Notes under the pieces: model-generated
Databases searched by the model: none
Seen by the model: only the letters and a program-made list of their open reading frames with translations
What the model was told of the DNA's origin: nothing
Assembly: GCF_016464385.1 (NCBI RefSeq)
Contig: NZ_JADMLH010000028.1
Span: 19,499 to 83,498 of the forward strand
Reading direction: 5' to 3'
DNA length: 64,000 nt
From: Nucisporomicrobium flavum
Lineage (GTDB): Bacteria; Actinomycetota; Actinomycetes; Mycobacteriales; Micromonosporaceae
Made by a program: the position numbers and the translations under genes
Shown here: positions 8,255-16,612 of the stretch, one piece after another
Numbering within the stretch: the stretch's first letter is position 1
Layout: each line of letters opens with the position of its first letter

Positions 8255-9349
8255 ATGGCTGATCTCGTGCGCGCTGAGGCGTTGTTCTACCGCCTGGGCG
8301 ACATCTTCTGCTCGACGTTCATCAAGGGAGTCGATGAGGCGGAAGCGCTGCGCAGGATGGGCGGCTACGCGGACACCTTTGCCCGGCGGTCAGAGGCGGA
8401 GCTGGACGAGCTGATGGACGACTTCGACGAGGGGTACCCGCGGATGGCCGCCGCCCTGGCTCTCGGGGCATGGTCGGTGGTGGTCGAACCGTACGGTTTC
8501 GAGGGTTCAGATGTCGCGCTGCTGGAGTCGCTGTCGCGTGGCACGGAAGCGCTGTCGGTTCTGCGGCACGATTACGCGTCGCCGCAGGTGGCGTACGCGA
8601 TTGATGGGACCGTCGTTGCCGGTTTCGACCCGGACTTCTCCGCCGGCGATCGGATGTGGGGCAGCGATCCAGCTGCCCTCAGGCCTTTCATGCGCGATGC
8701 CGGCTTCGCCGATTCGTCCGCGGACGACGAAGACTCGTGGGAGCCGGCCGGTCCCAAGGCTCTGGTCCTGGCCGAGCTCGTCACCGGCACCAGGATGCCC
8801 GCGGACCCGTTCACCGCTGCCGCGTTGTCCGCGCAGATCGAGCCGTGGTTCGTCACTCCGCCCGGTCCGGGGGATCGCCTGACCGCCGACTCGTACGAGC
8901 GGGGCACCGGCGATCTGGTCGCGGCGGCCGAACGCGCCGGCCCTGCGAGACAGCGGACGTCGGCGGTGGCCGAGGTGACCCGGTTGGCTGCGACGCTCGG
9001 CCTCGACGGGATCCCGGAGCTCACGGACTTCCTCGACTCGGCCGCCCAGGGCGTTGCCACACCCGTGGCTGCGGACTCGGGCCTGGGCCATCACGTCCGC
9101 GACTGGCTGACGGCCCAGAAACGAGCGGGCGATTCCCTCAACGGCCCTGATCGGGCCCGCCTCAGCGATGCGCAGCGAACGCAGGGCTACAGGTACGGCT
9201 GGTTCGTCACCGCGTTGCGCGGACTGCTCGACCCGGACCCGAAGCACGCGCTGCTGGCCGCGCTCAGGCCGGTGGGCTCAGTCCCGGACCTGTTCGGCGG
9301 TGCCGCCGCTCGCAGCGCCGTCCTGAGCTCGATGGCCTCCGGAACGTAA
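8255..9349 (+). CDS. DUF6461 domain-containing protein
   Basis: A 364-residue soluble acidic protein. The middle part (WSVVVEPYGFEGSDVALLES, LSRGTEALSVLRHDYASPQV, VAGFDPDFSAGDRMWGSDP) is characteristic of the actinobacterial DUF6461 family, whose function is unknown. The C-terminal 130 residues are helical and contain a DWLTAQKRAGDSLN segment. There is no signal peptide or membrane helix. A TAGGGT hexamer at 8243-8248 lies 6 nt before the ATG and no Shine-Dalgarno is visible, so the transcript may be leaderless. The gene stands alone between a minus-strand orphan and the clpP operon. Confidence 0.8.
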   Translation: MADLVRAEALFYRLGDIFCSTFIKGVDEAEALRRMGGYADTFARRSEAELDELMDDFDEGYPRMAAALALGAWSVVVEPYGFEGSDVALLESLSRGTEALSVLRHDYASPQVAYAIDGTVVAGFDPDFSAGDRMWGSDPAALRPFMRDAGFADSSADDEDSWEPAGPKALVLAELVTGTRMPADPFTAAALSAQIEPWFVTPPGPGDRLTADSYERGTGDLVAAAERAGPARQRTSAVAEVTRLAATLGLDGIPELTDFLDSAAQGVATPVAADSGLGHHVRDWLTAQKRAGDSLNGPDRARLSDAQRTQGYRYGWFVTALRGLLDPDPKHALLAALRPVGSVPDLFGGAAARSAVLSSMASGT

Positions 9350-9411
9350 CGCCGAAGCGCGCAACTCCACCGCCAGGAGTCCATCCGCTGACAGCAGATT
9401 TCCTTGGGGTG

Positions 9412-9450
9412 TCGGCGTTTCCCGGCCGATCGTGGAGGCCGGAACGCCGA
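9412..9450 (+). promoter_or_regulatory. inverted repeat upstream of the clpP pair
   Basis: TCGGCGTT...CGGCC (9412-9427) is mirrored by GGCCG...AACGCCGA (9437-9450) around a 9-nt centre, 20 nt before the first clpP start. In Streptomyces the clpP3-clpP4 operon is controlled by PopR through dyad sites in its promoter, so this could be the operator for the regulator encoded at 10728-11099; it could also be a 5' UTR hairpin. It does not match the published motifs I recall letter for letter. Confidence 0.4.
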
Positions 9451-9469
9451 ACGCGAGGAGACAGCGACC

Positions 9470-10096
9470 ATGCAACTCACGAATGGGGTCAGCCCCTGGA
9501 CCGCGGGGTCCATCGACGATCAGGTGGCCGCGCGGCTGCTGCATCAGCGGATCATCGTGCTCGGGAGTGAGGTTGACGATCCGGTGGCGAACCGGCTGTG
9601 CGGGCAGCTTCTGCTGCTCTCCGCCGAGGATCCGCTCGGCACGATCAGCCTCTACATCAACTCGCCGGGCGGGTCGGTCAGCGCCGGGCTGGCCATCTAC
9701 GACACGATGCGGCTGATTCCGAACGACGTCAGCACCCTCGCCCTCGGTCTGGCCGGAAGCATGGGCCAGTTCCTGCTCACCGCGGGCACGCCCGGTAAAC
9801 GCTTCAGCCTTCCGCACGCGCAGATCCTCATGCATCAGGGTTCCGCCGGCTTCGGTGGCACCGCCGCCGACGTGGAGATCTACGCCGATCAGCTGGAACG
9901 GATCGGGACCACCCTGCTTCGGCTCACCGCCGAGCACACCGGGCAGAGCTTGGCGGCCGTCGAGCGTGACAGCAGGCGGGACCGGTGGTTCACCGCTGAC
10001 GAGGCCCGGGAGTACGGGCTGATCGACCACATTCTGGGCAGCGTCGACGACGTGCGCCCCGCCGTCCAGCGCCTGCCGATGGGGCTGAGCGCATGA
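9470..10096 (+). CDS. clpP: ATP-dependent Clp protease proteolytic subunit (first of pair)
   Basis: A 208-residue ClpP serine peptidase. The catalytic triad is intact at Ser97 (LAGSMGQFLL), His122 (AQILMHQG) and Asp171 (RRDRWF), the same spacing as in E. coli ClpP. SLYINSPGGSV and the C-terminal EAREYGLIDHI are family hallmarks. The GAGGAG at 9455-9460 supports the ATG at 9470. ClpP forms tetradecameric chambers fed by Clp ATPases; no clpX or clpC lies nearby. The gene overlaps the second clpP by 4 bp and the pair is followed by a convergent PopR/ClgR-like regulator, resembling the Streptomyces clpP3-clpP4-popR locus rather than the housekeeping clpP1-clpP2-clpX one. Confidence 0.93.
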   Translation: MQLTNGVSPWTAGSIDDQVAARLLHQRIIVLGSEVDDPVANRLCGQLLLLSAEDPLGTISLYINSPGGSVSAGLAIYDTMRLIPNDVSTLALGLAGSMGQFLLTAGTPGKRFSLPHAQILMHQGSAGFGGTAADVEIYADQLERIGTTLLRLTAEHTGQSLAAVERDSRRDRWFTADEAREYGLIDHILGSVDDVRPAVQRLPMGLSA

Positions 10097-10704
10097 GCCA
10101 GTACACGATTCCCACCGTGGTGGAGAGGACGCCGACCGGCGAGCGCGCCTTCGACATCTACTCCCGGCTGCTCTCCGACCGCATCATCTTCCTCGGCACC
10201 GAGATCGACGACGGCGTCGCGAACGTGGTGATCGCCCAGCTGCTGCACCTCGAGTCGGCCGGCGAGCAGGAGGTCGCGCTGTACATCAACTCGCCGGGCG
10301 GCTCGTTCAGTGCGCTCACGGCGATCTACGACACCATGAACTTCATCCGCTGTGACGTCACGACCTTCTGCGTGGGGCAGGCGTCGTCAGCGGCGGCCGC
10401 TCTGCTGGCGGCCGGCACCCCGGGCAAGCGCTCGGTGCTGCGGCACGCCAAGGTGACGCTGCACCAGCCGTCGAGCCAGGCCCGCGGCACCCTGCCCGAC
10501 CTGGCGGTCGAGGCCAAGGAGGTGGCGAAGGTACGGGCCGAGATGGACCGGATACTGGCCGACCACACCGGCCACTCGACAGCGAAGATCCGCGAGGACA
10601 CCGACCGCAGCATGGCGCTGACGGCGGCGGAGGCTGTCGCGTACGGCCTGGCCGACCAGGTGATCACCACCCGGCCCGCCCGCGCGTACCGCCTGAGCGC
10701 GTAG
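10093..10704 (+). CDS. clpP: ATP-dependent Clp protease proteolytic subunit (second of pair)
   Basis: A 203-residue ClpP with triad residues Ser99 (GQASSAAALL), His124 (VTLHQPS) and Asp171 (EDTDRSMAL). It differs from the first copy in its longer N-terminal segment (TIPTVVERTPTGERAFDIYS), the part that becomes the axial loop or propeptide, so the two products probably form separate heptameric rings of a mixed chamber, as known for actinobacterial ClpP pairs. The RSMAL segment lacks the usual RD(R/F)F residues after the Asp, which could weaken activity. Translationally coupled to the first copy by an ATGA overlap. Confidence 0.93.
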   Translation: MSQYTIPTVVERTPTGERAFDIYSRLLSDRIIFLGTEIDDGVANVVIAQLLHLESAGEQEVALYINSPGGSFSALTAIYDTMNFIRCDVTTFCVGQASSAAAALLAAGTPGKRSVLRHAKVTLHQPSSQARGTLPDLAVEAKEVAKVRAEMDRILADHTGHSTAKIREDTDRSMALTAAEAVAYGLADQVITTRPARAYRLSA

Positions 10705-10727
10705 AACGCGGGCCGTCCCCGTACGGA

Positions 10728-11099
10728 TCAGGCGGCGAGCAGCATCACGTCGCCGCCGCGCTGTGGCCGGATCGGGGCCGGCGCCGCAGTGGCCCGGCGC
10801 AGTCGGGCCTGATCGAACCGGAGCACGGCGGCCCGGCCGGCGGTGAGGTCCTGCCGCACCTCGGCGAGCAGGTCGACCAGATCGAGGCCCAGCGAATCGC
10901 AGACCGCAGCCACGATCTCCGAGCTGGGCTCCTTGCGGCCGCGCTCGACCTCGGAAAGGTACTGCACGGAGACGTTCGCGTCGCGAGCCACCTCGGCGAG
11001 AGTGCGGCGCTGCTCCTGCCGCCGGCGGCGCAGCACCTCACCGACCACCGTGCGCAACAGCGGCCGGCGATGCCCATCGGTGTGCCGCAGGTCAGCCAT
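10728..11099 (-). CDS. PopR/ClgR-like XRE-family regulator ending in Ala-Ala
   Basis: A 123-residue helix-turn-helix protein. VVGEVLRRRRQEQRRTLAEV and ANVSVQYLSEVERGRKEPSS (residues about 18-62) match the Cro/C1-type HTH of ClgR and PopR, which activate clp genes in Streptomyces and relatives. The chain ends DVMLLAA; in PopR and ClgR two C-terminal alanines are the signal for degradation by ClpP1P2, so this tail would give the same feedback: when the housekeeping ClpP fails, the regulator accumulates and turns on the second clpP pair. It is convergent with, and 23 bp from, the clpP operon. The identity as PopR-like is inferred from HTH, tail and position together. Confidence 0.8.
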   Translation of the reverse strand: MADLRHTDGHRRPLLRTVVGEVLRRRRQEQRRTLAEVARDANVSVQYLSEVERGRKEPSSEIVAAVCDSLGLDLVDLLAEVRQDLTAGRAAVLRFDQARLRRATAAPAPIRPQRGGDVMLLAA

Positions 11100-11195
11100 A
11101 GGCCCACCCTAGGACCTGACCCCGCCTTTCCGAGGTCCCGGCCGTTAAGCCAGGAGCGAATCCCGCGGCTCTGACCGCCGGGCTGCCGCTAGCGG

Positions 11196-12821
11196 CTAAT
11201 AGCGGAACTTGTGCCGGGCGCTGCGCCGGTTCACCCGCGCCGGCATCTCGTCCACGTTGTCGCGTCCGGGCCGTCGCTCGTCCGGCTCACGGCCCTGGGT
11301 AAAATCCCGCATCGTCACGACGAAGCCCTGGACCAACTTGTCCGCGCGCAGGTCCCGGTACGTGGCCTCGACCAGCACCTGACTCCCGTCGGCCCGTACC
11401 AGCGAGCAGTAGACGACCCCGTCCCCGGAGCTGCGGAACGCCTGACGCAGCGGTACGCGATCATCCGGGTGCACCAGCTCGTCGAGGGTGGCCAGGGGCG
11501 GGAGGTCCTCGGTGCCGAGCAGCTCGCGCAGGGACGGGCTGGCGTACCGGATGCGTTGATCCTCGTCGATCACGACCATGATGTCCGCGCTGTTGCGGAT
11601 CACCGCGCGCAGGTAGAGGTCGCTGTCGCGGCGGCCGACCGCCTCGACCAGGGAGATGCGGTCCAGCGCGAGCGCCGCCTGGCCGGCCAGGACCTCGAGG
11701 GTGTCGCGCGTGGCGGTGAGGATGTCGCGGCGGCCCTCCAGGATGAGGGCTCCGCCGCTGGGCCGGGCGACGGCGAGCGGTTCCAGCCGGAGCGGGCAGA
11801 CCAGCGTGGCGTAGTCGCGGTCCGAGTCCTCGGTCCACCAGCTCCGGTGCGCCGGGCCGGGCACCGCTTCGGGCGTGACCCTGCGGTCGTCGAGGGAAAA
11901 GACGGTGCTGCGGATCGCGTACGGTGGCATGAGCTGGGCGACAGCGGCCCGGACGGCCGCGTCGACGGCTGCGGTGTCGGCGGCGGCGACCAGCGCGGCG
12001 CTCGCCTGCCGCAGGGCGCGCTCCCGTGCCAGGGCCTGACCGTTGAGGGTCACCGAGTCGGTCAGGCGCGTGATGGTCAGCAGAAGCGTGATCGCACCGG
12101 CCGCGGCGATCACCACGCCGTCGCTGACCGTGCCGTGGATCGCCTCGATCAGCAGAACGACCGGCGGGGTCGCGACCGAGATGCCCAGCAGCGCCGCCCA
12201 GCGCGCCCGCCACGGGCTCGGCCGCGGCGCCGCGGGCTCGGTGAGCCTCACCATCGACGGGTGCAGCGCCGCGGCGCCCCAGGCCAGGTAGAGCACCACG
12301 AACCCGGACTCGCTCAGCCGCCCCGGCCACATCGGCTGCACGATGTCGCTGACCAGGACCCCCACCGCCCCGATGACCAGCAGCACGGCGGAGAGATTCC
12401 GCCCCACGGCGACGAGGACGCGGGCAACGACGGCGAGGAGCAGCAGGGCCCCGATCACGTACGCCCCGGAGACGTTCCCGATCCGGCCCGCGTCGCCGAC
12501 GACGAACACCCAGACCACCAGCAGCGTGGAGCACGCGAACGCGAGCAGGTCGATGAGTCGCGCCCGGTCGACGAGAATCGCGCCGACGCGGGTCAGCCGC
12601 AGCAGACTCCAGGCGACCAGCACGAACATGGCGTAGAAGAAGAAGTCGGCCACGCCGGGCCGGCCCAGCGCGGTCAGCACATCGCCGGCGGCGCTCGCCA
12701 CGATGGCCCCGGCGAGCAGGAGCCAGGGGCCGACCCGGGCGGGCCGGTGACGACGGACGCCGTAGACGATGGCGGCCGCGCTCCCGAACCCCAGCACAAC
12801 CCATTCGAAGGCCCTCAGCAC
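11196..12821 (-). CDS. membrane sensor with GAF-like and PAS domains, no output domain
   Basis: A 541-residue protein. The N-terminal 270 residues hold about eight hydrophobic helices. Residues of about 275-400 form a GAF-like region (LRQASAALVAAADTAAVDAA ... LEVLAGQAALALDRISLVEA), and residues 410-515 a PAS domain (DIMVVIDEDQRIRYASPSLR, SLVRADGSQVLVEATYRD). In Actinoplanes-type genomes this layout is nearly always followed by GGDEF and EAL domains. Here the PAS linker DFTQGREPDERR runs straight into a basic tail and stops, so the cyclic-di-GMP output part is missing. It may work with a separate output protein or be a truncated remnant. The nearest GGDEF protein is at 46.2 kb. Confidence 0.75.
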   Translation of the reverse strand: MLRAFEWVVLGFGSAAAIVYGVRRHRPARVGPWLLLAGAIVASAAGDVLTALGRPGVADFFFYAMFVLVAWSLLRLTRVGAILVDRARLIDLLAFACSTLLVVWVFVVGDAGRIGNVSGAYVIGALLLLAVVARVLVAVGRNLSAVLLVIGAVGVLVSDIVQPMWPGRLSESGFVVLYLAWGAAALHPSMVRLTEPAAPRPSPWRARWAALLGISVATPPVVLLIEAIHGTVSDGVVIAAAGAITLLLTITRLTDSVTLNGQALARERALRQASAALVAAADTAAVDAAVRAAVAQLMPPYAIRSTVFSLDDRRVTPEAVPGPAHRSWWTEDSDRDYATLVCPLRLEPLAVARPSGGALILEGRRDILTATRDTLEVLAGQAALALDRISLVEAVGRRDSDLYLRAVIRNSADIMVVIDEDQRIRYASPSLRELLGTEDLPPLATLDELVHPDDRVPLRQAFRSSGDGVVYCSLVRADGSQVLVEATYRDLRADKLVQGFVVTMRDFTQGREPDERRPGRDNVDEMPARVNRRSARHKFRY

Positions 12822-12887
12822 GCATAACTAGTACCAGCGGCATTGCTGTCTGTCCACGTCGGTATATACGTAGAGCTACGCTTTGTC

Positions 12888-13577
12888 CTACCCCGCCCGA
12901 CCCGGAGATGGAGAATGCGGTTGGCCGAGGCCGGCGTCGCGGGCTCGCGCCACTGCCGCCGCGCGGTCACTGACCTGAAGTTTGAACAGCACCGAGGCGA
13001 CATGGTTGCGGACGGTCTTCTCGGACAGGACAAGGCGGCGGGCGATCTCATGATTCCTGTGTCCGGCGGCGACGAGCTCCAGGACTTCGCGTTCCCGACA
13101 GGTGAGCTCGGGGAACACTGTGGCGGTGTAGTCCTTGTGGGCGCCGGTGAAGAAGTCCACGATGCGCTGCGCCACTCCGGTGCCGTACACGGCGTCCCCG
13201 CGGGCGACACTGAGCACCGCCCGGATGATGTCGTCGCGGTCCGCTCCTTTGAGCAGGTATCCCCGTGCCCCGGCCCGCATGGCGCCGAAGAGTGCCTCGT
13301 CGTCCTCGTGCATCGTCAGGACGAGCACCGCGACGTGCGGATGCCGGGCGGCGATCTGCCGGGTGGCGTGCGTACCGTCCGTGCCGGGCATGGCGAGATC
13401 CGTGATGACGACGTCAGGAACGGTACGCTCCACCAGCTCGACCAACTCCGCACCGGACGAGGCCTCGCCGAGCAGATCGATCTGCGCTACGGCGCTGATG
13501 GCCGCGCTCAGCCCGAAGCGGAACATCGGATGATCATCGGCAATCACCACCCGTACCGGGACCGGCTCCTCCATCAT
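12888..13577 (-). CDS. NarL/FixJ-family response regulator
   Basis: A 229-residue two-domain regulator. The receiver domain has the acidic pair Asp14-Asp15, the phospho-acceptor Asp60 (VVITDLAMPGTDG) and the conserved Lys in GYLLKGAD. The C-terminal LuxR-type HTH is clear (LTCREREVLELVAAGHRNHE, VLSEKTVRNHVASVLFKLQV). Its start overlaps the stop of the histidine-kinase gene by 4 bp, so the two are one translationally coupled two-component unit. The kinase gene is divergent from the CHAP/actinoporin-like operon, which makes that operon a plausible target, though this is inference. Confidence 0.93.
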   Translation of the reverse strand: MMEEPVPVRVVIADDHPMFRFGLSAAISAVAQIDLLGEASSGAELVELVERTVPDVVITDLAMPGTDGTHATRQIAARHPHVAVLVLTMHEDDEALFGAMRAGARGYLLKGADRDDIIRAVLSVARGDAVYGTGVAQRIVDFFTGAHKDYTATVFPELTCREREVLELVAAGHRNHEIARRLVLSEKTVRNHVASVLFKLQVSDRAAAVARARDAGLGQPHSPSPGRAG

Positions 13578-15541
13578 GATCTCCTCAGCGGCAGGGTGGC
13601 GGTGATCGTGGTACCCGCGTCGGTGGAGCGAACGCCGAACTCTCCGCCCAGCGCTTCGGCACGCCGCCGCATCGACGTCAGCCCCACCCCGGCCGAGGCA
13701 TCGAGGCTGCCCATGCCGTGGCCGTCGTCGCTGACCGCGATGTGCAGGGCGTCATCGGCGCTGATGACCACCCGAGCATGCTCGGCGCGGGCGTGCCGGG
13801 CCGCATTGGTCAGCGCCTCGGTGATGATGCGGTACGCCGCCACCTCGACATCGGGAGCCAGCACGGGGAGGGCGTCGGTGGTCACGTCCACGGGCAGGGC
13901 CGCGTCCAGGGTGCCGGCATGCCGTTCGATCGCCCGGGTCAGCCCCGCGCTGTCCAAAACGGTCGGCCGGAGCCCGTCGATGATGCGTCGGACGTCTCGC
14001 ACGGCAGTGTCTGTTTCCTCGCGCAGCCGCCGCACGAGCGTCGCGGCTGAGGGCTCACCGACGAGGCCCTCGAGCGCCTGCAGCCCCAGGCTCATGCCGG
14101 TCAGGGAGGGCCCGAGGCCGTCATGCAGGTCGCTGCGGAGACGGTCACGCTCGTCGCGGGTCGCGGTCACAACCCTGTTGCGCTCCGCGTCCAGGGCTTC
14201 GGTCAGCTCTGTCGCCGATACGACGACGGCGAGCTGCGCTGCCAGGGCGGTCAACAGGCGCCCCTCGACCTCGGCGTACCGCTCACCTGCCGGAGGGTGA
14301 GCCACCCGCAGCTCGCCGATCTCCGCTCCCCCGAAGCGCAGCGGCAGCGCCAGATACCGGGCCGGTTCGTCGCCGGCGGACGCGAGGGTCCTTCCTCCCA
14401 AAGTGACGATCGTCGCGCCGTCGGCGCGCACCGCGCTGACGACGGCGGCGAGGGCTGCCGGCAACAGCTCCAGGTGGTCAGTGACCGCGACGCTGTTGCT
14501 CAGGTCCGTCAGAGCCCGGAGTGGATCCCGGCGGGCTCCGTAGATGACACGGTTCGCCGCCCGTTGCAACCATTCCCGCGCCGGAGCGAGGCCGACCGCG
14601 ACGATCGCCGCGGCTACCACGGCTGGAAGCGCGCTGCGCTCCAGAACCGTGCTGAGCACTGCGCTGACTGTCAGGTAGACGGCGAACACCAAAGCGGTCA
14701 GCACGGCGTACACCAGACCGCGGCGCAGGACCGCGCGCACTCCGAGCAGGCGGTATTGAAGCACCCCGACGGCGATCCCGAACGGCATCATCAGCCAGGG
14801 GCTGGTCAACGCGCTGATGAGTGCTTCCAGCTCCACATGGTCGAGTGGGACGAGCAACGCAAGCCATGAGAACGCGGTCGGCACCACGCCACTGCCGACG
14901 TACCAGGCCAGCTGCTGCCGGTACGGGTATACCGCGTGCCGCCATCTGATGAAGGTGCCGACCCAGATCGTGACCGCGGCCGGGGTGAACAGGAAGATGC
15001 CGACGACGTCGTCCCAGAGGTCCAGCCGCCAGCGATCCAGCACCGACTCGAAGACGTCGTACACGAGCAGCAGCACGATGCCGGCGGTGGCCGCGCCGAC
15101 GGGCCACCGCCACCAGCGGGCGGGCAGGCGCCCATCCGGATACAGGGCGAGTACCACGCTCAGCAGGCTCAGCAACAGCACGCCGTCCAGGACCGAGCTG
15201 AGGCCCGACAGCAACGGCGGCGGGTCCGCCATCACCGGCCCGTTGGGCGATATCACCGCGTCGAGCGGTTGAAGGTACGACTGGATCGCCCCCATGGCGA
15301 GAAGCACCCAGCCGAGAACGTTCCGGGGCCGGAGCGCGGCGAGCGTACAACCGGCAGCGGTCCAGCCGAGTGCGGCGAGGGCGGTCACGATCACATCCGC
15401 GATCAGGGCGCGCGGCCACACAGCCGCGGGTATACCCGGGAAAGGCCACGCCATATCGGAGCGGATACGCCACACCGCGCCGATCACGACGGCGGCGAGG
15501 CAGGAGAGCGCGACCGATCCGATCACAAGCCGTCGCCACAT
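13574..15541 (-). CDS. NarL-type sensor histidine kinase with membrane N-terminus
   Basis: A 655-residue kinase. The first 330 residues contain about nine membrane helices. A GAF-like segment follows (about 345-440), then the HisKA_3 dimerisation domain with phospho-acceptor His473 in DERDRLRSDLHDGLGP, and an HATPase_c domain with N-box EALTNAARHA and G-box DDGHGMG. It is the cognate partner of the response regulator that overlaps its 3' end. The ATG at 15541 begins a normal hydrophobic N-terminus (MWRRLVIGSVALSCLAAVV); the frame is open further upstream but that extension is Arg/Pro-rich and runs antisense to the CHAP gene. The signal is unknown. Confidence 0.88.
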   Translation of the reverse strand: MWRRLVIGSVALSCLAAVVIGAVWRIRSDMAWPFPGIPAAVWPRALIADVIVTALAALGWTAAGCTLAALRPRNVLGWVLLAMGAIQSYLQPLDAVISPNGPVMADPPPLLSGLSSVLDGVLLLSLLSVVLALYPDGRLPARWWRWPVGAATAGIVLLLVYDVFESVLDRWRLDLWDDVVGIFLFTPAAVTIWVGTFIRWRHAVYPYRQQLAWYVGSGVVPTAFSWLALLVPLDHVELEALISALTSPWLMMPFGIAVGVLQYRLLGVRAVLRRGLVYAVLTALVFAVYLTVSAVLSTVLERSALPAVVAAAIVAVGLAPAREWLQRAANRVIYGARRDPLRALTDLSNSVAVTDHLELLPAALAAVVSAVRADGATIVTLGGRTLASAGDEPARYLALPLRFGGAEIGELRVAHPPAGERYAEVEGRLLTALAAQLAVVVSATELTEALDAERNRVVTATRDERDRLRSDLHDGLGPSLTGMSLGLQALEGLVGEPSAATLVRRLREETDTAVRDVRRIIDGLRPTVLDSAGLTRAIERHAGTLDAALPVDVTTDALPVLAPDVEVAAYRIITEALTNAARHARAEHARVVISADDALHIAVSDDGHGMGSLDASAGVGLTSMRRRAEALGGEFGVRSTDAGTTITATLPLRRS

Positions 15542-15730
15542 GCCATCAGTGTGCGGGCCGATATGCCCGGGATGCAGGCATTTCTGGCCCGTGCGACCCG
15601 GGCGCTCCGCCCGATCCGGACGGGACACCCGTCTCATGCGCTCCCCGCACCGGGCGCTGGAGGGTGGACACGTCGCCGAGGCGACAACCCGGCCGCTCCC
15701 GCTGCCTGCACTCGACGAAAGGAGCTCACC

Positions 15731-16561
15731 TTGTTCACGACACACGGCACCGACCAGCCCGGCCCGGGAGTGGACACCGGCCCTGCGCGCACCGACAACC
15801 GGATCCGCGAGGCGGACGGTCCGCAGGACGTCTCGCAGGAACCGGGTCCGGCCGCGGACGGCGAGAATCGCGCCCGCCACGGCGGCGCCGATCGACTGCT
15901 CGATGTCGCCCGATCCCAGCTGGGCTATCGGGAGGGCGCCCGCAACGACACCAAGTACGGCCGGTGGTACGGCATGAACCACGCCGCGTGGTGCGACATG
16001 TTCGTTTCCTGGTGTGCCGACCGCAGCGGCCTGATCGACGTGGTCGGCAGGTTCGCCTACACCGTCCACCACGCCGGCTGGTTCCGGCAGCACGGACGGT
16101 GGGGCAGGACCCCGCGGCCCGGAGCGATCGTCTTCTTCGACTGGCGGGGCGGCAACGACATCTCGGGCATCGATCACGTCGGGATCGTGGAGGCCGTTCG
16201 GGGCGACGGGGCGATCGTCACGATCGAGGGGAACACCGGCGACATGGTGGCGCGGCGAGTGCGGCGCGCCAACATCGTCGGCTACGGGTATCCGGACTAC
16301 GGCGACAGTGGCGACGCAGATGGGGCTCCGCCGTGGCCGGGCCGGGAACTTCGGCGTACCGATCCGATGATGCACGGCGGCGATGTGCGGATGTGGCAGA
16401 CCCGCATGCGGCAGCGGGGATGGCCCATCACGGCCGACGGATGGTACGGCGACCAGTCGGCCCGCGCCTGCCGGCGATTCCAGCGCGAGAAGGGCCTCGA
16501 TGCCGACGGCGTCGTGGGACCGCGAACCTGGCGGGCGACCTGGGAGGCGCAGATCTCCTGA
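15731..16561 (+). CDS. CHAP-domain amidase/endopeptidase with peptidoglycan-binding domain
   Basis: A 276-residue protein. A disordered N-terminal 50 residues is followed by a CHAP (NlpC/P60-clan) domain at about 52-190 with Cys88 (HAAWCDMFVSWC), His149 (GIDHVGIVEAV) and a polar third residue in IEGNTGD. Residues 208-272 form a PG_binding_1 domain (GGDVRMWQTRMRQRGWPI, DGWYGDQSARACRRFQ, DGVVGPRTWRATW). Such enzymes cleave peptidoglycan stem peptides or the amide to muramic acid. There is no signal peptide. The TTG at 15731 is chosen because AAAGGAG lies 6 nt upstream. It is 51 bp from the actinoporin-like gene and probably starts that operon. Confidence 0.85.
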   Translation: MFTTHGTDQPGPGVDTGPARTDNRIREADGPQDVSQEPGPAADGENRARHGGADRLLDVARSQLGYREGARNDTKYGRWYGMNHAAWCDMFVSWCADRSGLIDVVGRFAYTVHHAGWFRQHGRWGRTPRPGAIVFFDWRGGNDISGIDHVGIVEAVRGDGAIVTIEGNTGDMVARRVRRANIVGYGYPDYGDSGDADGAPPWPGRELRRTDPMMHGGDVRMWQTRMRQRGWPITADGWYGDQSARACRRFQREKGLDADGVVGPRTWRATWEAQIS

Positions 16562-16612
16562 CCCGGGCCGGGCACAACCACATCTTGAAACGACTCAACC
16601 ATGGGGGAAATC

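Noticed and set aside
15542..16375. 278-residue N-terminal extension of the histidine kinase
   Set aside because: It would be antisense to the CHAP gene, lacks membrane or sensor motifs, and the ATG at 15541 starts a typical membrane N-terminus.
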